DNA of 60,000 nt from Acanthaster planci (GCF_001949145.1 NW_019091448.1:777822-837821); one strand, 5' to 3'. Shown: positions 39,639 through 51,348, counted from the first letter of the stretch. The notes: generated by a model from the sequence alone, not told the origin. Made by a program: numbers and translations.

Positions 39639-39904
39639 TCCTCTGTCCCTTCACGCGGAGGAAACATCTTGTGCATCTCGGCCCCTCCCTGACACATTGC
39701 ACCTCTCAGATAAGGTACTGGTACATGTACATGAACATACAGTATATGCAACTTTTATGCCTTCGTCCTGTCCTCCGTCCCTTCACGCGGAGGAAACATC
39801 TTGTGCATCTCAGCCCCTCCCTGACACATTGCACCTCTCAGATGAGGTACTGGTACATGTACATTGAACATAATTATATGCAACTCTTACGCCTTCATCC
39901 TGCC
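39639..39904. repeat. Tandem duplication, two units of 132 bp
   Basis: CTTCACGCGGAGGAAACATC begins at 39649 and again at 39781. The two copies differ at only about a dozen positions. The apparent 113-codon plus-strand ORF across them is a by-product of 132 being a multiple of three. Confidence 0.85.
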
Positions 39905-40260
39905 CGATGCATACTGTAATGTGCAGCTGAACCAATGTTCTGTGTCTACATGTACATGTGCTATGGGTATGTACTGCTCAGATCAAACATTGAATGTGTA
40001 CAACTCGTCAGCTGCACTGTAATTAAGTTATTCTACCAGTGCATCATCCAACTGGAAGCCATTTACCTCTGAATGTACACAAACAGTACATTCATACATA
40101 CACTGTATGTACACATGTACACAGTGCATGTACATTCAGACATACATGTACTGTACGTGATTGCTTGTATCCCCATAAAGATTTAAAGACCACTCTACAC
40201 AAGTTTGAAGTGATCCAGTACAGTGGTGCGCCCAGGAGGGCGAAGGAGGCTCATGGGCTA

Positions 40261-40374
40261 GAGCATTATGACCTATTTTAGGGAGTCATTTCTGGTTCAA
40301 CTGCTCCGTCACCAATTATGAGCATTATGACCTATTTTAGGGAGTCATTTCTGGTTCAACTGCTCCGTCACCAA
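40261..40374. repeat. Tandem duplication, 59-bp period, identical copies
   Basis: GAGCATTATGACCTATTTTA... at 40261-40315 recurs without change at 40320-40374, separated by TTAT. Identity implies a very recent event or an assembly duplication. Confidence 0.9.
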
Positions 40375-42800
40375 GTCTGGGTGTGCCACAGATCTGTGCA
40401 TGTGCAATGTAGCTAACTCTGTCTCCATGGCCTGTTACTGCATGTACATGTAGGTTACACATGTATGTACAGTTGTACTTCTTATATACATGTACCGGTA
40501 TATGGCAATACTGTACATGTATTTTACATAACATGTAAGTGTGCAGAATGACATTACACATAGATGTACATGTTTGAACATCATCAAATCCATTAACTTG
40601 TACTTAACATACTCCCTAGGGTAAAGAAACATATACCGGTGGCTCAGTATGACATGTATGTTGGACAAGTTATCTAGTCACCATTCAAGGATACTTACAA
40701 ATCCTCACAGTAGGTGTAGTGTATACGATGGCCTACGTAGCAGTCCAACTAAGTCAATTCTGTAAAGGAAGAACAACGAGACGATCCTTTAATTATTTGA
40801 CATGTTCATGAAAATAATTGTTGGCACACCATCCATACCGCTGCATAGCGCTCCATGTACATGAAATGCACCGTCTACAAAAAGCTGCCTTTTGGATGAC
40901 TTAGCTTAGTTGATTTGCTCGTACATGTACGTACATGTACATTGTATACACATACATGTATACGTGTACATGTACAGTGTGTGTTCACCGTATGTTCACG
41001 TCTTGGCTGGATAAGGCAAAAATTACAACTAAGCAATTCACACACTAAGCAAGTCCCACATCTATCAAAATGAATACGGAACACTAGAGATATTCCACAC
41101 AACATCCCAACCTACTCTTCCAAAATTCTTTTCAATTCAAGAGATCAATCACCACGGCACTTTGACTAAATGACCTGTCTGGACTGCAGCACTGTTTACA
41201 TTCCCTTGGACTTTGCCTGCTCCAATTGTCAAATATTTCCCTGATTAATCAATGTACTGTACTGCGTGCACAAATGGGACAGACTTTCCTTGGAGATGTT
41301 TGAGTGAATTTGCATGTACATGTACCACGATTTACAACTCTTGCCTTTAACAGTTTCATTTTGTTTTAGCCTGTGCAAGTAACGTACTGCATGCACACAC
41401 TACATTGAACTGGGTAGATAAATGTCACCAGAGAAACGGAAAAAGTAACTTCATAATCACCTCTCAAACTGTTGACATTTCATTGAGTGAGAATAAATGT
41501 TGTCTTATTAGGTGAATGCAGATGGCACGTTTCAGCCCCCATATCTTGTATGACATTACCCATGTATGTCAGTATACATGTACGTGTACCTAACAAACTC
41601 ACACCTCCAGGTTTCCCTCAGAACAGAGAACACAGCGAACAAACTATTCCTTTTTTATTTGTTTTTAATGACATGCACCGGTAGTCGTGCGAAGCAAGTA
41701 TGATGGGCAGGTATGATGTAGCAGTACATACATGTACAGCATAATTCATTTTCAATTTTCTTTGTAGCTCAGTGTGTGAAGAATCTTAAATTTTATGTCT
41801 TTGAAAAGAACAATCAAACTTGCGATCCATAGTCTGTGGATCCAGACTTGAAACAATGTTTTTAATTTTCACATGTATGAAAATGTCTTTTGTGATGTTT
41901 TGCAGGTCATTACAGCTGTGGGTATCAATTATTAATTTCTTTTGTTATCTATCAACTTGGATAAATAAAAACATTTCATTGAGAAGGATTACTGGTAGGC
42001 CTATTCCTTTATTTTTCAAACAGAAACACTCTTGGAACAAAAAAATTCCACTTCACTTTCCCAAATGTTTTGGGGCAACATTTTACATACATGTACATAT
42101 AACATCAAAAAGAACACTTCAAACATGTCCAAATTAACTAGTAATTCTACAATATAACACTACACCTCCTTGTGCATATTTACATACATCATGTATGCAG
42201 CAAGCAAATACATGTACATGTACTGAATGAAAGCATATTGCCCAAATGGCCATTTTGAGCTCCATAAATTATGTATTAAAAATTGTATTCATGTATCATA
42301 TCACAATAAATCAACTGATATAATTCTGACAAAGATAACCAATATGCGCAATCAATTTGAGGAAAAAAATGAACACTGTAGATGGACTGAGGTTCCATGT
42401 ACAGTACCAATACATACATAAATTTGTAAGTACTGGAGAGGTAATAATGGATAACATTTAGCATCTGGTCTGACGGTCCAGCAGGCAGGGAACTTCAGGT
42501 CCATAGAGAATGCATTTACGTAAAGTGAGGGCATTTCTAGGTAACAAGTTGCTTTTTTGGGGCTGATCCACATGGGAAAAGAGGGATAGACCCTGAGTGA
42601 TGCACCATGCATATGTAATGCATATGTACATGTACACGTACACAGGTACTGTGGTGTACATGTACACTGTACAAAGGTTGTTTCATACCCTGGTGCAATC
42701 GTACGTTTTCCAGTCTTTGAAAAATCCTTCCAGACCTAATGATGGACTTTGCTCCAATCCAAGGGTTAGCCTTAACCTCGGCCCTAGGCCTTTTTGCCAG

Positions 42801-43070
42801 GCATCCTCCTCAGTCCTTCAAAATCCTCCAATTATCCTCACTATGCACTGAGGCAGTGCGAATGGTATCCTGGAGCAGTATGAAGGATTTCACACACTTA
42901 ATGGACAATGGCATAAAAATGCATGACTGATCATAAACAACACATGGTCTATCCCACAACCTTGACACAATGCATCCTTCACAATCACCCTTGTCACCTT
43001 TTGGGCCATTCTTCCTCAATCATCCCCAAATCCTTCAAAACCTGGAAGATTTTGGAGGACTGAGGAAGAA
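42801..43070. repeat. 270-bp foldback with CCTCAGTCCT ends
   Basis: Left arm 42801-42830 and right arm 43041-43070 share CCTCAGTCCT.CAAAATC in opposite orientation (two mismatches in 23). The same CAGTCCTC theme appears in the hairpin at 51061-51107. Confidence 0.5.
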
Positions 43071-43991
43071 TAGGGTTGGCGAACAATTTGGAATGTCCGT
43101 CACGGTCACCCAAACTACGGGAGGGCAAGCCTACGTAGTACATGTACTTGCTGGACATGCCAAAAAGGCTATGGGAAATGGGGGGAGAGTAATGATTCTT
43201 TGGGACACTACAGAGGCAGGAAGGCAATTGCAATAATTTAAGTACAAAAGGGTCACATATGAACAAGGAAACCGAGCAAGATGATTCATGTTTTCTACAC
43301 ATTTTGTTTTCTCATATAATATTAAAGTAGCCCCATCATGGGACATACATGTATATGTACACAGGTACTAATTTAAGACGTCATGTACACTTGAAACATT
43401 GAAATGAAACACCATATTCTTCAGTATTGACAACTCAATACTGACTGCCAGCTGCAGAAGTCTCCAGTGGCCAAGGGTACAGGTACATGTTCGTATATAC
43501 GGTGACAAACAGCATGACTCATCCAAACACGTCACCACTGCAATTAAAGTGTGCATGTACTGTACATGTACATGCAGGTGCGATTCAAGTACTTTCTCCA
43601 TCACACTGGTTAGTCTGAGCAAATCCTAAGCAGTTTGGGACTAGAAATTATGAATAGAAATCTCTTTATTTTGGGCCACTTGCACCTTAACTGTTTTCAT
43701 GTTTCAAAACATGCACCTGTACATGTATGTCAAATGTACGACACATTTTCATAGTGTACCACATGCATACATGGACCACAAAGACAGCACTTTTGCAGAG
43801 ATAAAACACAACAATTTGATTGTAAAACTCTGAAACATAACAATTCAATCAAATTGATGCACTATACTGTAGGTATCGATACATGTACATGTATGTATGT
43901 CCTTACAAATAAAGATACAAGTACTGGCCCCATATTGGGTACATATGAGGTGAATTTCACACAACAGACTTCAGTTCCCATGTACACGTAA

Positions 43992-44247
43992 GTGGGTCAT
44001 TCTACAACTTCCAAAATTTGTGACTTTCAGTGTCCCTGTTACACCTGGCAGGTGCAATTTTATGGAAACATCACTGAAATTTACTTCAAACTACATGTAA
44101 TTTTATTTGTTTGGCTGACAATTTGCGGTGTATTTTACTGAATCGCTCTTGGAAATTGAAGAATGTGTTCTAAACTTGCAAAATCATGGCAGATGGGAAT
44201 AGGGACACACACACATTGAACCCTAAATTAATAGAATGACACACGTG
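43992..44247. repeat. Dispersed repeat, copy 2, with short inverted ends
   Basis: Starts GTGGGTCATTCTA and ends TAGAATGACACAC. Interior homologous to 29975-30189 in the same orientation. Diverged, so an old family. No coding capacity. Confidence 0.5.
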
Positions 44248-47067
44248 ACTACATACACATCCACATAGATAATTTCAAATGACAAGACTGGGCCTACTGG
44301 TAAAAAAAAGTAGGTTGTGCTGCTCCAGCTTTTCGTGCATATGTTTCCATTTAAATCTGTACTGATTTCCATCAAAATTTCAATATAACGTGTAGATGTA
44401 CAGTGTACATGTATCAGTCAGACTTTCATTTCTACATGTACATGTACATAGTGCATGCACATGTACGCGAAACATGGATGAACACCCAGCACACTTTGAT
44501 AAAAATGTCAAATTTCAAAGTTGTATTCAGTTACATGTAATTAAATGAAAAACTGATTAGTTTTCTGACTCTACAGGTAACTGAAAGCTCAAGTGAAAAA
44601 AAATTATAACCCACTGACATGCACATGCACTCTACGTGTATAAAGGTATCACATCATCACAATTGATTTGTTTGCACACTTAGGTAAATTGTACCGGGAC
44701 CAAACACCCCCCCAAGATTCAACAAATGGTTTAAAAATGAGGAACAAACATCCTGTCACCATGCATGTAAATTTAAAAAGAGGATCAGAGACACGCTTAG
44801 AGTTGACATACTTATTTAGTTGATATCACTACTCAATTTCTCTGAAAGTTTTATACTTAAAAAGTCCCACCTCCAGTTTTACAGTGGTGACTCACTGATC
44901 TGTAAGGGAATTGAAATGGAATAGCATTAATGCCAGTTTTTCCAGCTAAATGCATTGTAGCTTGGGGCATGAGATCAAGGTTACTGGGTGAATGCACTTT
45001 ACTGCCAGAATGTATAAAACTCAGAGATACAGATTGGTACAGCAAATTCAAACCAATGGGTGTGTTGAATTTTTTTCTTTTCTTGTTTTGTTTTGTTGGG
45101 TTTTTTGGGGGGGAGGGCAATTTTCAAATACCGGTAGAAATCCAATTCAGAGGAGTAGTCAATACCATCACAGTCAGGTACTAAATACATGTTTCAATCA
45201 CGTCTGTATGCCGTACATGTCAATGCAGTAAACAATGCAGTTCTAGCAAAATGCATGCACATTCGCAGTGCAACAGTGGTAACGCTGCTCAGTATTCCTA
45301 CGTTTTGACCAAATATAGGGTTTACCAAGAACATTTTATAAATGTACTAGTATGCACAATTACACATGAACTAATGAACCCAACCCTTGGCTTGATGCAA
45401 CCTCCGGCAAAAATTATTCCATAATTTAACAGCAGGCTTTGTATCTGTTTAACAGATAAACACGACAAGATTAAATAGTGTACAAGATTTTCAATTCAAC
45501 TAAATTCTTTTATTAAAAAGTACCAAACATACACAGTGATGCACAGATGAGCACAAAACACTTCTGGAAATTCATGTCCATAATTAATTGCAGGTTCCTG
45601 AAAATGCATGGAGCACATGCATTTTACATCTACGCGTACTTATACTGTTGTTCACAGTCCTTACAAAAAGCTATTGTAAACCACAATTAAATCCTTTTGA
45701 AATGTATAACTCCACAGAGCCAGGACATAATCAGATTATGTAATACAATTAACTCCAGGTCTGCCCCTGTGTAGGTTTCAGGCACATGCATGTATTGACT
45801 GTTATTATTTCACATAAATTACTGCCAATTAGGCTAACAGTTAGTGAATTAAAAATGTGTATTTCAGAGGGGCCATGAAGTGACTGACAGGCAGACAAGT
45901 TTGTATAAAGATGGATTCTGGCATTTTGCATAAAATGTTTCAATGAATGTAAAGAGTAAGAATGTACACATCGTTACATGTTTCAGGGACACACAATTCA
46001 ATGTTGGGATCATCTTCAATGAGGAGAGCAGAAAAATATTATTACTTTAATGTCAGCTGTGGTCTAGGCTATGGCGGTGATCAGCCAGGTAGGACAGGAC
46101 CGGTAGGACAGGATAAAGACAATGTGTACATGTGCTGACAACCATGTTGGTTACCATTACTATCATTACAGGGCAGGACCTTTGTTCTTGGAGGGGCAAG
46201 GCAATTTCTCATTTGCAAAGGGCACTTGTATGTAAGTTGTATTAGAAAATCAACTTGTCTATGGGGACATTTGTAATGGGCATCAAGACAACTGCCTCCG
46301 ATGTCTCCGTGAAGTTCCTACCCTGTTATTATTTATTTAACCTCGACAAAAATACAAACAGAGACAAAAACAAAACAAATTCAGAAGTAAATGTTAACAC
46401 ATATTATTAAAAACAAAATAAATTGGAAGGTTGAAGGCAGCCGTTACAGCTGCACATTTCACCCCTGGAGCTATGGGGTTGAAACATGGGTAGTGCTGCT
46501 TGGGGTTAAGCAGATTCTTTTACTAATAGCACAAACATTCGCTTAATAACTGTAAGCGTATTCCACGGCAAACGTGTCATGATTGCTGTACTTTGCACAA
46601 AAACCACACTGCTGCGCATAGATATTTCCACTATCACATCACCAAGTTTCAACAAGCAGATTTTCCTCCTGGGAGCCCATTAGTGTAAAAATAAGAGCTT
46701 AGCAGCACCGTAAAATTTGGTGTCTTATACTTTAGTGTTTACAGTCTCTTGGTCAGCATGAAGTCACTTCAAAGTCTTGTTTTCTTGTCTCTGACTGATC
46801 AGGGACCAACTGCCATGACCCGACAGTTTACTGGAAAATTTCTTCGGGAATGTCAAGACAAAAGATGATACACCTGTACATGTACCTTACATCAATTTTT
46901 GTTTAATTAAGTTGGAATTTGTTCAACTGAACACTTTGTTGGTAAAGGCAATGTCAGTGAAATGAAATTTATGCATTGCTCCATAAAGGGTATATCAGTC
47001 TGTTCTCTTGCACTTGTAAATCTATGACCATGTTATGACAAAACAATTGTTGCCTGTTGTTACAGGG

Positions 47068-47422
47068 TTGGAAAGAGTTCCATATACGGACGCTACTCGA
47101 CAACCTGTGCACAAACCCGATAAGACTGGTCTGAAAAATTCCAAGTGTTTTCTCAGTAAACGACTAGGCATTTTCCCTCCTTAAGGCCGGGTCATACTTC
47201 AGGCAAAACCAAATGCGAAGCAAATTTGTCAGGGAAACGGCACACATCACAATAGAATTTGAATTGTTGGCGTCATGAAATTCGCTTTGCATTTGCTTTT
47301 GAGTGAAGTATGAACCAGGCTTAAACTGAACTTTTCTAGACATTTTTTTGCTTTCTGATAGCTATTATTATTAAGTCAATGTAGGGAAGAATTACTGGCG
47401 TCCATATATGGAACTCTTCCCA
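47068..47422. repeat. 25-bp inverted repeats flanking the 47.2 kb MITE
   Basis: Left arm 47068-47093 and right arm 47398-47422 share AAGAGTTCCATATA.GGACGC in opposite orientation (about 23 of 25 bases). The enclosed ~300 bases contain the MITE at 47185-47320. This could be an older element into which the MITE inserted. Confidence 0.5.
47185..47320. mobile_element. 136-bp MITE-like element, TTAA (or TAA) target duplication
   Basis: Inverted repeats of about 43 bases: left GGCCGGGTCATACTTCAGG, right complement GCCTGGTTCATACTTCACT. Flanked by TTAA (47181-47184 and 47321-47324). A four-base TTAA would suggest piggyBac type. A three-base TAA with a GGCC-like end would suggest Harbinger type, like the 28.85 kb element. 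Confidence 0.7.
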
Positions 47423-47840
47423 CAGGGTCCACGGGTTTTGTACAAGTGGGCAAATGGCACCCGAATGCAGGCTTCCCTTCTGTGCTTGGCCCACGCGTGG
47501 TGTGTGCTGCCCGTGCGGTTGCCCGTCCTAAGTTGCAGCACGAATGACCACTGTAATGTAAACGCCCCACCTGGCATTTGATGAGGTAAAGACGTCTTGT
47601 TCATTTAATGTTGGCCATAATCCCAATGGTCCGAAGGAATCAAATGAAAATCGTATAGTGAAAGAAGGTCGACAATACTCACTCTGCCACAGTGGTGGTA
47701 ACTGTATCGATAAGAAAGTGTAAATCAGTCAAATCCGCGCCAGACGTCTAACCGAATTGTCTTCACCGTCACGCCTGCAATTGGGATGCATGATGCGATG
47801 ATGACGGAGTTTATGACAGTGTTAACACTAGCGCTAGCTA

Positions 47841-47854
47841 CCAAGAGGGGGCGG
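47841..47854 (+). promoter_or_regulatory. CTCF-like motif
   Basis: CCAAGAGGGGGCGG fits the CTCF core CCASYAGRKGGCRS at 12 of 14 positions. It lies in the candidate promoter patch. Prediction by eye only. Confidence 0.3.
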
Positions 47855-47944
47855 CAAACATAGTGTACAGAGTGATCAACGCTCGGGAAAAAATCGTGTT
47901 TTTTTAAGGAAAGCGATCAAAATACAAATTATTTCTATTCTTAC

Positions 47945-48060
47945 CTGGCTAATCACAGGTCATGTTTGGAAAGTTTAAAATTATTCGTTATTTCAACGAA
48001 GGCACGAAAAGGCTCTTCTTTTCCAATTCAATCCGTCTCACACCGATAAGATTGGAAAGA
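47945..48060 (-). other. Possible noncoding first exon of DAAM (3' end defined by donor)
   Basis: Minus-strand sequence ends ...GATTAGCCAG at 47945 and is followed by GTAAGAATAG, a near-perfect donor. The upstream bases have no long open frame, consistent with 5' UTR. The right limit (start of transcription) is arbitrary here. Joining to the acceptor at 8444 would give an intron of about 39.5 kb. This pairing is inferred. Confidence 0.3.
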
Positions 48061-48094
48061 GTGTTACACACAAGACTGCTAGGGTTTCACTAAA

Positions 48095-48154
48095 ATGGGT
48101 TGTACGTGTATCAAAAACTCAGCGACTCGACGCGCACGCTATCCCAAACTTCTA
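48095..48154 (+). other. Small open exon-like segment MGCTCIK..., possible POLH 5' exon with uORF
   Basis: ATG at 48095 has an optimal vertebrate-type context (A at -3, G at +4). It opens 20 codons starting MGCTCIKNSATRRARY, then meets a consensus GTAAGT donor in phase 0. Met-Gly-Cys is an N-myristoylation/palmitoylation-like start, so it could be the first coding exon of an unidentified gene. The alternative is a 5' exon of POLH: joined to the acceptor at 51348 the frame reads five more codons and stops at 51364-51366, making it a uORF. I do not recognise the peptide. Confidence 0.3.
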
Positions 48155-49459
48155 GTAAGTTTCTTCACGCACTGGACTCCGGAATTCCCTGCCTCCAGTG
48201 TTTCCCAGGATGCTTACATCCTCTACAAGTTTGAAGACAGTATTTTTCAAATGTTGTCTGTCCCTTCACCTTTGTTTCTCACTTCAACCGGCCTATTGAC
48301 TGAGAATGAATTATTTGAGTTTAAAAAACCCAAACCAAAAGCAAACCAAAAGAACTAAAACGGTTGCAAGCTATTCAAAATGCAAGAGTCAGGCAAGTTA
48401 CGGTTGCCTGATGGTTTACATTGAGCCAGCTAGTAACACCGAGCTAACCCAAGGAACAAAATGTCAAAGGGTCTTGAAAAATGACAATCAGCCGAATTTG
48501 TCAATGACAGAAAAACTTGCCCTAACTTTCCACTGCGCCAGCCGAAGAACGGTCACAAAATAAGTTGCCCAACTTTCCACTGGGTCAGTTAACGGTCACA
48601 AAATTCTTGCCTACATTTAACGTACGGTTCATCCATTTCACAAAGCCAACTTGATGCAATGAACCTGAGAAAAAAATGGAGGAAAAGCTTAAAAAAAAAA
48701 CACTTTAAACAGAGTAGCAAAGAAAAAAATACAAGTGGCCCCATACATTTTGTCGCAAACTATTATGCAGGATTTGTGACTTGGTGGTGCGACTGACAGA
48801 AATATCATAATGTAAAGCTTGCTAAATCTTTAATCTGGTACAGACAAAAAGTTTGGCAAGTAGCTGGCTCATTGAAAAACTGGTAAGTGATTCTCAAGTG
48901 TGGTGTACAAAGATAGGCACTTGTTTCGTGACTGTCCGATGCCTGAGTGGCTCAGTGACAAGTTAGCAAATAATTTCTTGACCACTTGTTGCCGAATTAG
49001 GCAAAGTTTCTCAACTGTTATCTGATTTAACAGCACGATGGGCAAAATTTTCACGACTGTTACTTGACACGGTGAAAATTGGGCACAATCCTTTTCTTTT
49101 ACGTTTCATTGCACCGGAAACAAGCTGACCAGTAAGTCAAGCAAATTTTCATGATTGATGCATTTCAACTTTAAGTCCCAATTTCTGGGGCCCTGCAGTT
49201 TTCATCAACAAATGTCATGAAACACTAATCTGCACCGACGTAATCCTCCATTCCCCACCGGCACCCGCCGCTGGCACCGCTCCCTTGCATTTTTGCAATT
49301 TGTTAACTTCATTTTTACTCAGTTTATTTCATTTTACACCGATAATTTTGCTTTCCCTCGCGAATCCCCCATTTTGCGGGGGGGGGGGACTTCCCTATGA
49401 CCCGTACCCGTACCGTACCGTATGCGAACCTTGCGGCATTTTTTTTAATGAAACCTTGC

Positions 49460-49473
49460 ACAGCAGAGGGCGC
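49460..49473 (+). promoter_or_regulatory. CTCF-like motif
   Basis: ACAGCAGAGGGCGC fits the CTCF core at 13 of 14 positions and is in the same orientation as the 47841 match. It lies between the candidate promoter and POLH. Confidence 0.35.
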
Positions 49474-51060
49474 TGTATTTGCCATTTATGCGCGATTTGC
49501 GATTTTTTGAGCTCATGACAAAGGTCGACGCAAGGTGAGAAATTAACACTTTATGCCCTGCGTGCTCGGTTAATTCTCATCTCAAATCTCAAACAACGTC
49601 ATTTGGTCACAGGCAATTCTTAATTTTAGGAGATCTCTGCAGATTTGTTCCGCAGTGAATTTTCTTTTACCATGAACCGGTAGCATGGGTAGGTCACATC
49701 ACCCCATTCCCACTTCGCCCCATCGATTATCATTCATTCTGTTCTTTAGTAACAGAGGCATAGGTCTAGATGCAACAAGTTAAAACGTCGACGTTTGGGT
49801 ACCCAAATAACGATCGGATAATCCAACTTGCAAAGGCCCTGAAGGAGGTAGACTTACTCAGCTACCGAAAGCTCGGCAATTACATGTTTCAGAGCACTGA
49901 TTTTATATTGTATTCTTGCCAATATTCTGATCACTGCTACCCAGCCCTTCCATATTTCTCTGCCCAACAGTTAATGTTTGGGGGACTTGGCAATTCTGAC
50001 CTTTTGCATCTTCAGGCATTTTCAGGTACAGTGTATTGGCCTATCTCCCAGCATACCCAGTTCCAACTTAGTAATCTCTTAACTACTCCGTGTGACTGAC
50101 AGGAGTTGTTATTTTCATGGGGTTGTAACGCTATGTGTTTTTTAGAATCTACTTTTTGCGGTGGCGATCCAGCAACTGAAACTCCACTTTTTCAATCAAA
50201 TTTTCCTATGAGAGCAATCGTGAGGTACCTATACCTGTTAAGACGATTTTACGGGAGTTTCAGACCATGACACCAAGGTTTTTTTACAAATCTGACATTT
50301 TTACTCACCAAACTCAGGTTTTCACCCAACGACAATCACGCTGTTTCTGCCACGGACATGGACATGTAATGCGCTCTGTAGCTGTCACAGATTGTAAGAT
50401 CTTAGAAATGGCCCCCCCCCCATTACCGGATCACCACCACAAAACCTGGATTCAAGAAACAGCATTATGACACCATGAAAATAACAACTCTAAGTCACAC
50501 AGAGTAGTGACTTAGAGTTCTCCAAGTGCCCAGTGCCACCGATCACCAAATGATCATGTAAAAAGACTTATACATTATTAACATTCACAAAGAATTCCAT
50601 GTTTATAGAATCCACTCATTTTGCCCTGCAGGAACCCATCAGCCATCTGAAAGCAGTAACATGTCCTGAAAAGTCAAATTTGGCAGTGAAAATATTGAGG
50701 TATTCACTCAGAAACTAGGTGAGAATTTTTCAGACCAGTCTCATGAGGTTTGTGCCCAGGGTGTCAAGTGGCGTGCCTGTGGAATTTTTTCCCAAGATTC
50801 TATTTGTAACAGTAAAGGATAGCCTAGCAGCTGTTGCATTCTGACATGCCCAGGTAGAAAACAAAGAGAAAATTAGTGCTGAGTAATTAGGATGGTATTG
50901 TTTCATGTTTATAGAGGTACACGTACATGCACAGAAAAGACTAGGTAAGTATGCACATTCTCATCAGGTCAATGGGCTTACATGTTCCTTGAGTCAGGGA
51001 TGAGTACATTAACAACTTGACACCACGTGATTGAACACAAAATGCTTACTTTCCTTAACC

Positions 51061-51107
51061 CTAACAGTCCTCAATCCTTCACCTGTTGGAGGACTGAGGA
51101 CTGTTGG
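51061..51107. repeat. 21-bp hairpin upstream of POLH start exon
   Basis: Left arm CTAACAGTCCTCAATCCTTCA-type and right arm TGGAGGACTGAGGACTGTTGG pair over 21 positions (18 Watson-Crick, two G-U, one mismatch) around a 5-base loop. It lies 358 bases before the POLH ATG. Confidence 0.6.
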
Positions 51108-51348
51108 AGTTGCCGGTACGTCCTTCCCTTACGTTGATTCATGTACATTGTTTACCAAGATAAGGCTGCCTCTTGATAGGCTGGAGAACAAGCATGACTA
51201 TACCCTTCATTCATCTGGTGCCCTGTGTCAAACATATACAGTGTAGATTACAAAGCTAGAATTTGGGAATAGTAATCCTTGTAAATTATGTTATAATGAA
51301 TCGTGTCGACTTGAACAATTTTCAGATTTTCTCTCTTTTTTTTTCCAG

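Larger units (their letters stand above)
25500..47000. other. Noncoding stretch, repeat rich: 5' intron of DAAM or intergenic
   Basis: No conserved exon recognised. Contents: very dense GTAC-NN-GTAC words until about 45 kb, a TTA-flanked inverted-repeat element (28850-29297), a two-copy dispersed repeat (about 29975-30189 and 43992-44247), an inverted duplication near 35.2-35.9 kb, tandem duplications at 39.6 and 40.3 kb, and a foldback at 42.8-43.1 kb. Open frames such as 26414-26818 minus and 37463-37798 minus are unassigned and may be chance. Confidence 0.5.
47760..48160. promoter_or_regulatory. Candidate divergent promoter / 5' exon region for DAAM (-) and POLH (+)
   Basis: Seen: within ~400 bases there is a consensus minus-strand donor (CAG|GTAAGA, exon end 47945) and a consensus plus-strand donor (GTAAGT after 48154), pointing outward. 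The region also has more CpG than its surroundings, no ACATGT arrays, and a CTCF-like word. Established: human POLH has a noncoding first exon, and DAAM genes have distant 5' exons. Inference: this patch holds the first exons of one or both flanking genes. No TATA box or experimental start is visible. Confidence 0.4.
48155..51348. other. Intergenic or POLH 5' intron; no recognised gene
   Basis: Contains a C-run near 50411-50421, a G-run near 49378-49388, GTACC-type repeats near 49402-49420, a CTCF-like word (49460-49473), a near-perfect hairpin (51061-51107) and an unassigned 109-codon opening at 49770-50099. That opening starts MQQVKTSTFGYPNNDR and matches nothing I know. ACATGT words are rare compared with the region left of 45 kb. 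Confidence 0.5.

Noticed and set aside
48095-48358. MGCTCIK frame as a Src-family kinase or other known N-myristoylated protein
   Set aside because: Only the Met-Gly-Cys start resembles those families; no downstream SH3/SH2 or kinase exon was found in the window.
51061-51107. Pre-microRNA
   Set aside because: The stem is only 21 bp with a 5-base loop, too short for a typical animal pre-miRNA; a foldback transposon remnant is simpler.
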